Source: Erpobdella octoculata (Eukaryota > Annelida > Clitellata > Hirudinida > Erpobdellidae). From it: a stretch of 64,000 bases of DNA. Numbering within the stretch: position 1 is the stretch's first letter; each line of letters begins with the position of its first letter. The stretch covers positions 25,818,859 through 25,882,858 of the forward strand of contig OZ022246.1 of NCBI GenBank assembly GCA_963978895.1, given 5' to 3'. Both the position numbers and the translations under genes were made by a program. Positions 35,375-48,600 of the stretch are shown one piece after another. The notes under the pieces are model-generated. The model was not told the DNA's origin, did no database searches, and was given only the letters and a program-made list of their open reading frames with translations.

Positions 35375-38311
35375 TCATGCCAAGATTGCATCGACGATGA
35401 ATTCGTAATCTCCGAAGGTCCTGCTTCTTCCTTGATGATCGCTCATTTCTTGCTTAGTAGGCATTTCATTTTCCATGTTGTCGCCAATCAATTGAGTTTC
35501 ATTATCGTAGTTACCTTCAGAGAGGTTTTCGTCGGCATCGCTTTCAATCAATTCTTCTTCAACGTTATTACAACCGTTGTGTAATTCATCAGCATCAACG
35601 TTGTAATTTGTACAACTCGTTTTGTCGCAATGTACGATTTCTGGAATCGTACTTTCTTGTCTTTCTACTACTTTGTTGTAAGGAGGAGGATAATCATCAA
35701 TGCTATAAACAGCTTTGTCTATGTTCAACTCGAAATCGTTGTTTCCGTTGTCAGGTGGGTCTTTTGGAGCAGGGTCCTTGATTTCCGGAGGAACTATGAA
35801 GTTGTAAGGGGGTGGTATTTGTGTAGGAGTTCTGTAAATTTAAATCACAGATTTGTAATTTATGTTATTTGATTATCTATTTGAAAAATCTATTAATATT
35901 ATTAGAGATTAACAAGTTGTTAATAAATTCTCAGAATATTTATTACAAATTCTTACAGTGTCTATGAAATACAAACTAATTTGATTACCATAGCGTCAAC
36001 CAGAATACAGAATACAGTATACTAAATTTACTGTAATTTTGTTTTGAGTTACAAAACTCCATATAACAAGCACTTCTTTTATTTCAAACTGCGCGTCGAT
36101 CCATGAACTAACGGATACTCTGTCTACAAAAATGTAGACCTTAGGCAGAACAAACTGAATAAAACTTTGTGAAATAAAAAACTAAGAAATACTACCTCAT
36201 TAAGTAATTTCTGAAATACCAGGTAGACACAATAGCAATCAAACAGACAGCCAGAGCACCGAGCAATGAGAAACCAATTGCTATTCCAATCATATCTGCT
36301 GCTTGAAAACATTAAAATTATTTTTTGATTCTTGTTCTTCGAGTAAGTCAGTAAGAATGTTAATTAGAAAATGATAAACTAACTTCTTCCTGGTTCTTTG
36401 AAGGAAGGCTTAAGGATCAAAACTTCAGTTGAAGTTGCTATGAACATAAAAAAAATTTATTTTACAAAAGCATTTAACAATTGTTTTAAAACAAAGACAC
36501 AATAGTTTCTTTAGTGTGTGTGTGTGTATGTACAAAAAGTGTATTCAGCATGTACTAACTTGCACGAATCGCAGTAGGTGATACAAGCAAAGGTAATTTA
36601 GATGTTAAGATGGAAGAAAAAAAAGTTTTTGCTGCTGTTGTTCCAAATTTGCTAGTCATTTCTAAAGTTGAAACTGTTTCAGCAGGTGCTGTACTTGAAC
36701 TTGATAGAAGTAATCTACTTGTGGAAATATCACTATCAGTTGGAGTTGTTTTCAAAAATAGCACGGGCGGAGGGGAAACTGTACTGATCTTTGAAGGTGA
36801 TGGAATTGCTTAAAATATAAAGGAAAACACAATTTAAAAGTTATAATAACTCAATTTGTATTTAATTGTCAATTGATTTACAGAACTTATGCGTCAATTC
36901 AATTTATGCCTCTATCGTAGTGTTCTCTAAATTAATTGGTTGATTACAACACAACTATAACTATGCTTAATAAATTTTAAAGTTTTAATAAAATAATAAA
37001 TTATTAATTTGTGTAACCTCCACTCATGCAAATATAAGGATGATTATCGTCACACTGATTCGTGCGCCATGAAGTAGGTACGTTGGTCTCATCCTGTGAA
37101 ATAAACGTACAGCCCCATCCATTAGCTGGATCGCCAATTTTCCAGTTTGTATAAGTTATCATTCTACCTGTTAATTTATTTATATATTTTTATTAAATTA
37201 AGAAATTTATAATAAAAAAAAACCAAGGCGAAATATTGCATGGTAAATGTTTTGTTCAAGATGTTGTACCACTTCACTAATAACCGTAACGGCAAAATAA
37301 TTTAAATTTGTCATTCTAATTATTTTAAACGTTTTAACTAAAAGAGTTAAGTGAAAAATAAAGATTAAATTAAAATTTGTGTACCTGTAGACCTCCAAAC
37401 GTATCGTGCCTTTGCTAATCCAATCCAGTACATACCGAAAGAGATGTTATTTGCCCACGGGTTTTGTGGCAACACTTTAGCTAAATCACCACCCAAAACT
37501 AAACATTCACTTCTAGCCTGAAACCAGTTCAACTGTTGTGACCTGAACACGGCAATGCACGAGCCTGAACCGTCGGGGAAAGACTCGTCACCACTGCCCG
37601 ATATGCAATTGCCTTTTTGATTAATATTAGTTTTTTTTTTAAATTAAGTTTATTGTTTGTTGTTGAAATTTGTCTTACCCGGATAGGAACAGATGAAGTT
37701 ATTAAACATTTTTTCGAACTCGTTTTGAAAGTATATTCCTGAGTCGTTTTTGATTATATAAGCAAAGTTTGGATAAAGATCCATCCTATAAAGAGAATCT
37801 AAAATAATAAAAACATTATGTTAATTAGCAAATAATAAACTAAATAAATACATGGTTGAGTGATTATATTATTAATAACTAGTTTGTTAATGTATAATTT
37901 GGTCCAATTTTATGATTGAGTTATTTAGCAATTATTTCAACTTAAAGACAAACGAATATTATTTGAGAAAAAAAACACTAAACCAAATTTCGTGTTGTCC
38001 ATCCAAATCCAGTCTCCGTACTGAACATCAAGATTCAATCGAAACAGATAACCGTAAAGTGGATTTCCTGGATTTCCCCAACTCGCCATTGCTCGATCGA
38101 CAACATGTTGAACAGCTTCGTTATCGACTTCGAGCAATTTGTAGCCGTTTTGAGCGCATAGGTTATGAGCATAGCCGTTGGAACTTGTCAGATCAGCTGT
38201 ATCAGTAAAGTGGAGATAGAAGACGTTGTCGACTGTGTAATTTTGCCAAACCCTAGCAGACGACAAGGTTGAAAATAATATGAAAGTCAATATACGCATT
38301 GTAAACTGCAT
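35375..38311 (-). CDS. Gene 11: double-CTLD mucin receptor with PPPY tail
   Basis: Eight exons: 37984-38311, 37679-37798, 37385-37612, 37018-37167, 36560-36808, 36384-36437, 36196-36301 and 35375-35831. They total 1692 nt (563 residues). The signal peptide starts MQFTMRILTFILF. The first, divergent CTLD covers about 25-149 (LCAQNGYKLLEVDNEAVQ, FRLNLDVQYGDWIW). The second CTLD (150-275) is more canonical: QARSECLVLGGDLAKV, YWIGLAKARYVW, YTNWKIGDP, WRTNQC, HPYICM. The stalk is Ser/Thr-rich but less pure (276-376). The TM is about 379-402. The tail (412-563) is acidic and carries two PPPY motifs (IPPPYN, YPPPYN), the ligand class of WW domains such as those of NEDD4-type ubiquitin ligases. It has no clean ITIM or Y-x-N array, though AVYSID and GDYEFI remain. 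Output through ubiquitin-linked trafficking is inferred. Confidence 0.86.
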
Positions 38312-39779
38312 CACTTTTCGTTCAATACTGCAGGCTTTTTTTATTACTTAAACACTAACTTTTGTGAAATAACAACAAAAATAAAATCTGCATTGATGAC
38401 AACTTGTCATTAACGCAAAATTAGTTTTTTTAACATCATTTCGACTAATCCGTTAGAAACATGTCAACCCATTTTACAGAAAAAAAGGGAAGCTACATAA
38501 CTTCTTAATTTGAACCAACGCAGTTTAAACAGTTTTATAAAGCCATTGTCCTGCCTGTTTGTTTTGAAGTAACATTCGAGCCTTCTTTTTGCTGCGTCTT
38601 AGTAACTGAAGAATTTAAAATGGCACACGTGAAGCCTTTCAATGTGTCAACAAACTGCTAAGAATTTTTAGAGTTGTTTACATCTTATTATAAAATGGCT
38701 TTGTTTCGAATTAGTTTTGATTTAACTTTTAATTAATTTAATTGCTTCAAAGTTTAGTGATGGTTTTATATTATTTTTTGAAAAGTAATAATTAAACCTA
38801 CGATCTACTTTAAAAGGGGTTTAAAAATGAAATTGAAAATTTTGAACTTTTTTCAATTGAGTTCTGATTTTTAGTTTTAAAAGTCATTTCACCACTGTTA
38901 ACGAAAATTTGACTTCCTTATATCACAAGCAATTCTTTTTAAAGCCTGAAATTCGTTTGAACCTTTTCACAAACAAACACTATGTCACTACTTTAAAAGT
39001 TATGGAATGTTAACAAGTAATGTAGAGATGCCTCTCCATTGCCATATTTACAACAGCAAAAACATTACAATGAACTTAATATTATATTTCAAAACATTAT
39101 TTGATATTTTAATCAAAGTAAATAAAGAATTACTTAATACTCCGGTCATTTTCTGTTAAAACTGTAAATTTCCGGTTTTCTATTTTTATTGGGCCAACTT
39201 TACCCGTAAATTTTGAGTCATATGAAATTATTTATAAACTTTTAATTTACTGCATTGTTCAGCTGTAAAACATTGTATTTATTCTATTTTGAAGACGATT
39301 AAATTTAGTAGTAATAAAAGCTGTAGCTAGGCACTGTAATATAATCCATTCATATCTGGTGCCTGTGGCCTAGGATATCATGTTCAATAGACTAATGGAC
39401 TGAAGTCAATTTTATTGATATACAGAATGAGTCAGGCAGTTTGCTAGTTAAAAATACAAAATTTACTGATGCTTGATATAAAATATTTACAATTTTAGGA
39501 ATCCGATTTTAAGTACTTTGATGTACACAATTTAAAATTAAAATATCAGTATGAAGTAGTCAACAAAGCTTTTAAAAAATTTTTACTAAACAAACAGGTG
39601 AAGAAATAGAAGCGTAGTGAAAAGGAAATTTATTTCATAGCTTTATTTCAATTGTAATAAAAAAAGTTAAAACCATAGTTAAACTACATAAAATCTAATT
39701 AAAGATTTTAACCTTTGAAAAACCCTTTGAAACCCTTTATTTAGCTACACAAACAAAATGGATTAGTTTTCATGACAAA
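38312..39779. other. Spacer upstream of gene 11
   Basis: AT-rich, with no exon recognised. It should include the gene 11 promoter, but the upstream block shared by genes 12, 14 and 15 is not evident here. Confidence 0.5.
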
Positions 39780-40010
39780 CTATTCATCATACGTTTACTA
39801 ACAATTGTTACATTTTTTCTGTATCTTTAGGAACAACTTTAGTTTCATAGTTATTACTATTTGTAGAAAGGTTTTCGTTGGTTTCTCTTATAAGCATGCT
39901 TTCATAGTTATTTGGAATCTTTTTGTACACATGCATGTCCTCACTACTATTGTTGGCTGTTTTTTTGTCATTTACAATTTCTGGATTTGAACAACCTGTC
40001 TCTTCTAATA
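39780..40010 (-). pseudogene. Fossil tail exon, gene 12/13/14 type
   Basis: It aligns base by base with the gene 12 tail exon around 40690-40900: GGAATCTTTTTGTACACATG matches GGAATATCTTCGTACACGTA, and the TTTCATAGTTATT and TCACTACTATTGTTGGCT words match as well. It reads as scraps such as IPNNYESM and NNYETK with frame breaks, and has no TM exon in front. It is the remains of another family copy, lying 3' of gene 12. Confidence 0.72.
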
Positions 40011-40589
40011 CTGTGCACTAATGGGCCAAAGTCAAAAACAATGAACAGAAAAGTGTTATAAAAAATTAAAGATGCAGAATTTATAAAAGATTTTGTTCTG
40101 TAAACTGAAAGTCAAATTCATTGATGTGTAAATCAGTTTGATGTTTTAAAAAAATTTTTTATTAGTATTCAAAACCAAATATTTACATTTATTTCAAATA
40201 AACCAAATTGTTTTTAAATTGACACAAAAGCAAATTAAATAAAATCACAAACAAATTGAAAATAAAAACAATAAATCTGCAAATTAAAATAACTCAAAAT
40301 AATTGCTAAAATCATTTCTGAAAGAAATAAAAATACTATTTTTCTTCATCAAGAAAAACTTGACGAATAACATTTTTTCTTGCTATTAGCCAATAGTTCA
40401 ACATGTTAACTAAATTATAAAAAAAAGTTAAATTTTTTTTAAGCAAATAAATTGTACAACGTTTTAGTTCAAAATTCAAATTCTCACAAGAAAATGAAAG
40501 TTATTTCATTTCTTTGTTTAAATTAAAACAACAAAATCAACCCAACGGTTATGTAACAAAATAAACACTTAAACCTTATTAAAAATTGT

Positions 40590-43500
40590 TTATTCTATTT
40601 TCTGCTGCTGGAACAAAGTTGAATAACGATGACCAATTAAATCAGCACTGCCGTAAATGCTCGATTTACCTGAGACACTACTCGTCAGATGCTCATTAGG
40701 AATTGTTACATCTTTCTCTGCATCAGTTGGAACAAATTGAGTTTCATAAGTATGACTACCCTCGTAGAAATTGACATCAGTTTCACTCACAAGTAAACCT
40801 TCATAGTTATTCGGAATATCTTCGTACACGTATACCCCCTCACTATTATTGGCTAATTTTTGGCCGTCTACGTTTTCTGGATTTAAGCTATTTGGCTTGT
40901 CTACAATTTCATCGTAAGCTGAATCAGTCTGTACAACAGCATTGTTATCGTAATACTTGTTCTCGAGATCTTCCGAGTCTTTTGATGATGGTTCACTTAA
41001 TGAAATTACAGTGTCGTAGATTGCAGGTCTGTAAATCAATAGAAAAATTGAATGTAAATGTATTGCGTTGATATAATAAAAATTCATTTCAAGAATTCAA
41101 GTGCATTATAATTTTAAATTATTTAAACAACAAAATAATTAAACATTACTTATTTCTTTTTTTCTTGAAAAAGCAAGCGATCAAAATTACACTTAAAATA
41201 ATCAGCAACAGGCCAAGCAACGAAAAGCCAGCAATCACACCAATACCTTCCAATGGAAATTATTGTTGAAAACTATTTCAAGAGTTAAATTGTTTTTGAA
41301 GTCATAAATAGTTATTAAATAATTAATTAAAAATTTGTTTACATAAACATAATTTCCATTAAAATCTTATTAAAAAATACGTGTAATAAACCAACTAGTT
41401 TCTGAATTTGTGTTGTTATTTGGGCTCTCATTGGTTGTCTCTAGAAACAAGAATCATCATATTATTGATTCAAGAATAATTTTTTTAAATCATTTGCATA
41501 TTGTATACATTGAGAATCTCTATTTTGATAATAATTTTAATTTTATAAGCAAAATTAGTGTGTTTAAACAAAGTAGCTAATTTAAAAAAATACTTGATGG
41601 GTTTGCAATTAATGTCGGAAATTGCGTTGAATTTGTTGATAAAATGATTAAATTGGCTTGTGAGATAGTTGTTGTAGTAGGTTTAGCAGGTTGGGAAATA
41701 TAAGTTGTTGTTGTTGTTGAAGCAGATTGATGAATATCAGTAGTTGTACTTGAAGCGACTGAAAAAGTAGTTGCAGTAGCATTCAAAGTAGTAGTTGAAG
41801 TAGATTTAAACATTGTTGTTGTAGTGGTTGAAGTAATGGCTGAAGTTAAACTTGTGGTTGTTGTAAAAGATGTTTTAGTAAAAGATATAATAGAACTAGT
41901 TGTAGCAGGTGCTGATATAAATAAGTAATTAAAATTGAAAATAAGTAATTAAAATTGAAAATAAGTAATTAAAATTGAAAATAAGTAATTAAAATTGAAA
42001 ATAAGTAATTAAAATTGAAAATAAGTAATTAAAATTGAAAATAAGTAATTAAAATTGAAAATAAGTAATTAAAATTGAAAATAAGTAATTAAAATTGGAA
42101 ATAAGTAATTAAAATTGAAAATAAGTAATTAAAATTGAAAATAAGTAATTAAAATTGAAAATAAGTAATTAAAATTGAAAATAAGTAATTAAAATTGAAA
42201 ATAAGTAATTAAAATTGAAAATAAGTAATTAAAATTGAAAATAAGTAATTAAAATTGAAAATAAGTAATTAAAATTGAAAATAAGTAATTAAAATTGAAA
42301 ATAAGTAATTAAAATTGAAAATAAGTAATTAAAATTGAAAATGTAATTAAAATAAAATTTTATTTGTTATATTGTTATCGCAATTATTATTAGTATTATT
42401 TATTATTATAACAAAAAAAGCTCACTAGGATTAAGTCCACCCATGCATATTATTGGATGGGGTGTATTGCATGGAGATGTGCGCCAAAATACTAAAGAGT
42501 TTGAACTGGATTGAGAAAAGCAAGTGCAGTTGGATCCCTGAACTGGTTCTCCATCACCCCAGTGGGTATAGTTGACTAATTTGCCTACAAATATATAGGT
42601 TACAAGATTACAGAAATTATATGCTGGATTGCTTTTAATCTAAATGATCGTTTTTTATATATAGTACCAATTTACCAACTTTAAAAAAAAATAAACAGCA
42701 TAATTAAATAAATAGCAAATCTTACTTGTAGAAGTCCAAACGTATCTTGCTTTTGCCAATCCTACCCAATACGAACCCGTAGACAGGTTAGCTGTCCAAG
42801 TATCTTGTGGTGACACAACAGCTAGATCACCGCCTAATTTTATGCATTCAGATCTGGCAGCAAACCAGTTTAATTTTTGTGTTGTTTCCACAGTAATGCA
42901 AGATTGAGAAGCACTATTGAAAAATTGATTACTTCCAACTCCACAAGGTCCTTTACAAAAAAAGTTAAATTGAAACCTTTGAATAAATTTGAAATGTATT
43001 TAATTTTTAAAAATTATAACCTTTATAAGAGCAGATGAAATTAAACGAAGTTCCTTCAAACTCATTTTGGTATGTTATTATGGAAGTTTGTTTTAAAATG
43101 GCAAAATTTACAGACGAGTACATGACGTATTGGGAATCTGAAATTTAATAACCACACTTAAAGGTAAAAGATAAAAATTGAATAAACTCTGAAATCTTAT
43201 ATGTCAAATAGTTTAAAGAATTTTTAAATACACATTATTTTAATAATAATTATATTTCTGTTTCAATATATAATAAATAATTTATCAGAAAACTTTTAGT
43301 CATACCTAACTTAGTGCCATCCAGCCATGTCCAATCACTGATCCGTACATCTAGATTCAGTCTAAAATAAAACCCATCTATCGGAGATTGCGAGTTTACC
43401 CAGCTTTTCATTGCATTGTCCAGAACCTTTTGAACTGCTTCATTTTCAATTTCAAGCAATCTGTAACCATTTTGAGTACATTTAAAATTAGCTTCTTCGT

Positions 43501-43672
43501 TTGAACTGAACAGATCCTGAGTGCTGTTGAAGTATAGATAGAATAAATTATCTTCCGTGTAGCTTTTCCAGCCCATTGCAAACAAAGTTTGGTGCAAAAT
43601 TAGCAGTACAGTCACAACTAACCAAAAACGACAAACACTGTTGTAGTCTAAAGCGACATCTTTCAGAGTCAT
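40590..43672 (-). CDS. Gene 12: double-CTLD mucin receptor with multi-tyrosine tail
   Basis: Eight exons: 43306-43672, 43021-43137, 42726-42950, 42426-42584, 41594-41911, 41396-41440, 41150-41246 and 40590-41028. They total 1767 nt (588 residues). The N-terminus has a signal anchor (WLVVTVLLILHQTLFA). CTLD1 is about 33-161 (CTQNGYRLLEIENEAVQ, FRLNLDVRISDWTWLDG). CTLD2 is 162-289 (AARSECIKLGGDLAVV, YWVGLAKARYVW, YTHWGDGEP, HPIICM). The Thr-rich stalk plus a 15-residue linker exon cover 290-410. The TM is about 412-434 ([20 protein letters not shown]), followed by KKKR. The tail (443-588) has AIYDTV, SAYDEI (ITIM), VYVYEDI, NNYEGL, HTYETQ, SSIYGS and HRYSTL. The stop codon is embedded in AATAAA. 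Genes 12-15 are one close subfamily. Confidence 0.88.
41921..42340. repeat. 20-bp minisatellite in gene 12 intron
   Basis: About 21 units of ATAAGTAATTAAAATTGAAA are almost perfect; one unit has GGAAA in place of TGAAA. The array begins within 10 bp of the stalk-exon acceptor. On the coding strand it supplies repeated T-rich tracts right where the branch point and polypyrimidine tract should be. Confidence 0.95.
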
Positions 43673-43805
43673 TTTTTTTATTTACTCTCTTCATTTAAGA
43701 ACAAATTTTCAATTTTGCAAAACTTTAACAAGTTTGTTTCATTAAATTTAAATCAATTTTTCTAATAATTTGTGTTACGTTTATTGCGTTTCTGTATTGC
43801 AAAGA

Positions 43806-43905
43806 AATGCTGCATATTAGTGCCGCATAGAGTAAAAATATTTTGTCTAGCTAGTCAGCAAGACAATTCATACATCCTGAACTACAAATAGTTTAACTGA
43901 AAGTC
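43806..43905 (-). promoter_or_regulatory. Candidate upstream element of gene 12
   Basis: About 135-235 bp upstream of the ATG. It contains a GTGCCGCATAGAGTA-type word and the well-conserved GACAATTCATACATCCTGAA followed by CTACAAATA. The same block is found upstream of genes 14 and 15 at a similar distance. This marks a probable promoter of the double-CTLD subfamily (inferred). Confidence 0.42.
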
Positions 43906-44970
43906 TTTGTGAGTATCAAGTTAACGTTTTACCCAAAACAAAATTTTTTATTTTTATTTTTATGTTAGATAATATTTCAAAATAAAATTAATTTGTATAT
44001 GCAAACAAATCCTTTATTTTGTAAATGTAGTTTATCTACTTTTACAAGAATATGTGTCTGCGTGTTTGTTTGCTTGTTTTTTACACAATTCCAAACAGTT
44101 GAACCAATTTTAAAGAAATTTGGTATGGAATTAGATCTAAAAAAATTGATAATTGGGTTAAAGTAACAGCAACAAATTAAAGTTTCTTTAAAAATTACCG
44201 CATTTAGTTAGCTTAGAGTTAGTCAATATACAGGCCAGTTAAGGTTCAGTTGATTTATTCATAGTTTTGTTTTGACTAGAACTGTTTCTCTATCAGTTGT
44301 TGTGTTGATGAACTAGCAATCTCAAAGTATTAGACATACGAACTGTTAACGAAATTGTTGGCCTGGCTTTTTCCAATACTGTGCATTGATATGGCAATGT
44401 CAAAAACGGTAAACAGAAAAGTGTTGTGAAAAATTAAAAATGCAGACTTTTTAAAAGATTGCGTTCTATAAACTAAAAGTCAAATTCTTTTATGTGTAAA
44501 TCAGTTTGATGTTTAAATAATTTTTATTAGTTTTCAAAACCAACTATTTACATTTTATTTAAAATAAACCAGACTGTTTCCAAATTGTCATAAAAACAAA
44601 ATCGCAAACAAATTAAAAATAAAAACAATAAATCTCAAGTTATTTAAAAAAAACTGATTTTAATTTTTGTTAAAAAACCGCTAAAATCATTTTTGACAGA
44701 AACAAAACTGTTATTTTTCTTCATCAAAAACACTTTCACTGATAACATTTTTAATTTGCTGATTGCCAATAATTCAATTTGGTAATTAAATTGTGAAAAA
44801 ATTAAATTTTTTGTTAAACAAATAAATAGTTAAACGTTTTAGTTCTGACTTCACAATCTCACTAAAAAATGAAAACTATTTCATTTCTTTTTTTAATTAT
44901 AACAATAATTTTAATACAACCGTCATCTGAACAAACAAACTAAACATTTAAACAACCTTGTACAAATAGT
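43906..44970. other. Spacer between genes 12 and 13, duplicated flank
   Basis: The part at about 44370-44780 is a diverged copy of 40000-40400, the 3' flank of gene 12. Both contain words such as AACAGAAAAGTGTT and TCAGTTTGATGTTT. Gene and 3' flank were therefore duplicated as one unit. No intact exon. Confidence 0.65.
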
Positions 44971-47695
44971 TTATTCTTGTTTCTGCTGTTGGAACAAAGT
45001 TGAATAATGATTACTATTTAAAGCAGCACCGTAAATGCTCGATTTACCTGACACACTACTCATCAGATGCTCATTAGGAATTGTTACATTTTTCTCTGCA
45101 TCAGTATGAACAAGTTGAGTTTCATAAGTATGACTACCCTCGTAGAAGTTGTCATCAGTTTCACTCACAAGTAAGTCTTCATAGTTACTCGGAATATCTT
45201 CGTACACGTATACCCCCTCACTATTATTGGCTAATTTTTGGCCGTCTACGTTTTCTGGATTTAGGCCAATTTCATCGTATGCCGAATCAGTCTGTACAAC
45301 ACCATTGTTATTATAATTATTGTTCTTGAGAACTTCCGAGTTTTTAGATGATGGTTCTTTTGAGAAAAATACAGTGTCGTAGATTCCAGGTCTGTATGTC
45401 AATAGAAAAAGTGAATGTAAGTGTATTGAGTTGATATTATAAAAATTCATTTCAGAAACTCAAGTTCATTATAATTTAAAATTATTCAAACAACAACAAA
45501 AATTAAACTTCACTTTTTCCTTTTTTTCTTGAAAAAGCAAGCGATCAAAATTACACTTAAAATAACTAGCAGCAGACCGAGCAACGAAAAGCCAGCAATC
45601 ACACCAATACCTGGCAATAAAACTTTACTGTTAAGAAACTCTTTGTCTAATTACTTTGTTGACAAATGTATATATGCAACTTCATAAAAAAATTTAAAAA
45701 AAATTGATAAGACATTTTTCAGTCAAATTTTTCTAATAAAAACGTCTAAAAAGCAAACTCGTTTCTGGGCTTGAAACTTTGTTCATGTTTTCTGAGGTTG
45801 ACACTGAAAAAACATACATATCACAGGATGCATTTGAAACTAATTTTGGTTAAATCAATATTGTGCATTGAAAAATCTACTTTAAGGTTAACTTTATTTT
45901 TAGAAGCAAAATTGTTATGCTTGCAAAGAAAAAACAAACATTAAAAAACAATACTTGTTGGACTTGAGATAAGTGACGACGATTGCGATGAAACTGTAGA
46001 AAATGTTGATACGATAGTTAAGGTAGATTTATAAAAAGTAGTTGTAGTTGAAACAACAATTGGAGTAGTAGTTAAAGGAATTGCTGGAAAGTAAATAATT
46101 GTGGTAGTGGTGGGAATGGGGCTTTTAGTGGTAGTGGTGGTGGTAGTGGTGGTGGTGGTAGTGGTGGTGGTGGTGGTAGTGGTAGTTGTAGTAGTAGTAG
46201 TTCTAGAAAAAAATGTTGCAGTTGAAGATGTGATAGAATTCGTTGTACCTTGTGGTAATAAAATTTAAAAAAAAATAGTTAAAAATAGCAATTTACAATA
46301 TCTATAAATATTGTTCAACTTACTAGGTATGAGTCCACTCATGCATACCACTGGATGACCGGTGTTGCATGACTCCTTGTACCAGAATGCCGTAGAAGTG
46401 GTAGTGGATTGCGAAAAGTAAATGCAGTCATGTCCTTTCATTGGCTCTCCATTGTACCAGTGTGTATAATTGACTAATTTGCCTGAAAATTTGAGCTAAT
46501 TGATAATGAAAATTTGATACGCTGCAATTTTCTAATAGGAAAAGTTTTTTCTCAATTAGGAGCAATCTAACAGTCTTAAATGAACATGCCTGTAGAATTC
46601 CAAACGTATCTTGCTTTTGCCAATCCTACCCAGTAAGCACCCATAGATAGGTTAGCTGTCCATGTATCCTGTGGTGACACAACAGCTAGATCACCACCTA
46701 ATTTTATGCATTCAGATCTGGCAGAAAACCAGTTTAATTTTTGTGTTGTTTCCATAGACATGCAAGACTGAGAAGCACTGTTAAAAATTTGATTGCTTCT
46801 TATTGTACAAGATCCTTCAAAAAGATAAAAAATAATAAAATAATTGAACTAATTTGCAACATTATTTGTTACTAAATACTGATTGTAACACCAGGCGTTA
46901 ACTAGATATCGTAATTTTTTTAAAAATTTGGGCCATAAAGTATCTAACGATTGACAGATGTCTCGAAAATTTGACACAAATTACCTCCTATCCATAATTG
47001 TCAATGAAACTTTGTCATGTGTAATAAATTTTAATAAAATCTGGTCAGGTGCTTAACATTGATGCCGATAGATGCAAACATAAAACAACCTTTATAGGAG
47101 CAGATAAAATTGTGCGGTTCTACCTCGAACTCGTTTTGATATGAGATACCGGAAGCATTTTTATTCAAGTATGCAAAATATGGATACGAGTTCATGACGT
47201 ATTGGCTCGCTGAAATTGAATTAACAGATCTAACTTAATAATTGAATCAATTAATAACTTAAAGATTTAAGAATTATTTCTTATTAAATTTCTTATTTAT
47301 GTCTGTTAAACACACTAACAAAATTCTATACCTAGATTTGTTCCATCGAACCATGTCCAGTCACCGATCGGTACATCGAGATTAAGTCTAAACCGATAAC
47401 CAGGTAGGGGTAACATGTCGTTTGCCCAGCTTGTCAATGCTTTGTCAACAACTTGTTGAACTGCTTCGTTTTCAATTTCAAGCAATCTGTAGCCATCTTG
47501 AGCACATTTTATATTAGCATCTGAATTTGAAACTGAATAATCCTGAACGTTTGTAAAGTACAGATAGAAGATATTATCTTCTGTGTAGCTTTTCCAGTTG
47601 GTAGCGGAAGAACGATGCAAATACAAAATCAAAGTTACGATAAGACAGACATGTAAGTAAGCATTGTCGTCCAAAGCCACAATTTTTAATTTCAT
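44971..47695 (-). CDS. Gene 13: double-CTLD mucin receptor with multi-tyrosine tail
   Basis: Eight exons: 47332-47695, 47090-47209, 46590-46814, 46324-46482, 45955-46248, 45759-45803, 45514-45610 and 44971-45391. They total 1725 nt (574 residues). The signal core is LIVTLILYLHRSSA. CTLD1 is about 32-161 (CAQDGYRLLEIENEAVQQ, FRLNLDVPIGDWTWFDG). CTLD2 is 162-289 (SARSECIKLGGDLAVV, YWVGLAKARYVW, YTHWYNGEP, FWYKESC, HPVVCM). The stalk has a run of about 20 consecutive Thr. The TM is nearly identical to gene 12. The tail (435-574) has GIYDTVF, SAYDEI (ITIM), VYVYEDI, SNYEDL, HTYETQL and HYSTL. The exon 3 donor is GC (ACAG then GCATGT), a GC-AG intron. The stop overlaps AATAAA. Confidence 0.87.
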
Positions 47696-48204
47696 TATTA
47701 GATTATCTACTATATCTAAAAACTGTTTTTAAGTTTTATAAAACTTTAAAGTTTTGTTTTGGTATTATTCATTGAAGATTTCTAACGATTCCAATATGTC
47801 ACACGTTAACTTTATAGCAAAAAAATAAACTGTCAGCTACGAGCTGGTCTGCAAAGATACTTCCTACTTACAAAACTATAAATAAATAACTCAACACACC
47901 ATTGTCAGCCTTGAGGTGGCCCTCTTATTCAAAACTTAATTTTTTTTTATTTACAGCTAAAGTTGTATAAGTAAGAATGTATTTATACTTGTTAAATAAT
48001 TATTTTGTAAATTAATTTAATCAACACAAAAAAATCTTAGATTCGAATAGTTTTTTTAAATAATTTAACGGTCTTGCTTTTCAATATTGTTTCTATTATT
48101 GATTGTTTATTATAATTAAAAGTATTACTAGTATTATTCTTATTACTATTTTTTTATTATTATATTAATAACAATATGCAACGTAATATTTAAGGTGATT
48201 TCAG

Positions 48205-48310
48205 ACAGCTTAACAACTAGCTAGACAATATTCAAAACAGTTCAGGTTCAGCTAACTTATTCAATGCTAGATTTTTGGCAAATGTTAACTTAATTTTATA
48301 ATAAAAAGGA
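48205..48310. repeat. Intergenic duplicated block (copy upstream of gene 13)
   Basis: CAGCTTAACAACTAGC followed by GGTTCAGCTAACTTATTCAA is matched at about 53768-53875. It is matched more loosely at 53203-53340 and 57722-57840. It records repeated duplication of the gene-plus-flank unit. Confidence 0.6.
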
Positions 48311-48315
48311 CACTT

Positions 48316-48600
48316 TTAAATTTTATTCAGTAAATGGTCAATAGAAATATGTAATATTGAAATTTTTGTCAAGTTAAAATTGTTGATGGAAACAAATGGA
48401 AGTGGTTCAAACTTTTCAGAAATTGATTGATTACATGGTTCCTCTATTGTGTCGTATTGAGCTTTGTTAAACTTTTCAGCATCTTTACAAATAGTTTTTT
48501 TTTTGAAAATCAGTGATGGAAGGAGAATCATCAATTTTGAAGTAATAAATAGATGAGGTGCCAGTAAGTTTTCTGGGCTTGTGAATCGATATCAGAAGAG
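48316..48600 (-). pseudogene. Fossil tail exon of gene 16 type, copy 1
   Basis: The stretch reads AQYDTIEEPCNQSISEKFEP and then PFVSINNFN. It aligns with the gene 16 tail (SQYDTIDKPSDPSLSKMFQP and AVSLDGVN). It stops after about 55 residues, has no TM exon in front, and is interrupted further 5' around a poly-A run. A second, more decayed copy lies at 53880-54130. Confidence 0.7.

Noticed and set aside
41921..42340. CRISPR-like array
   Set aside because: The 20-bp units are contiguous with no unique spacers, in an intron of an animal gene.
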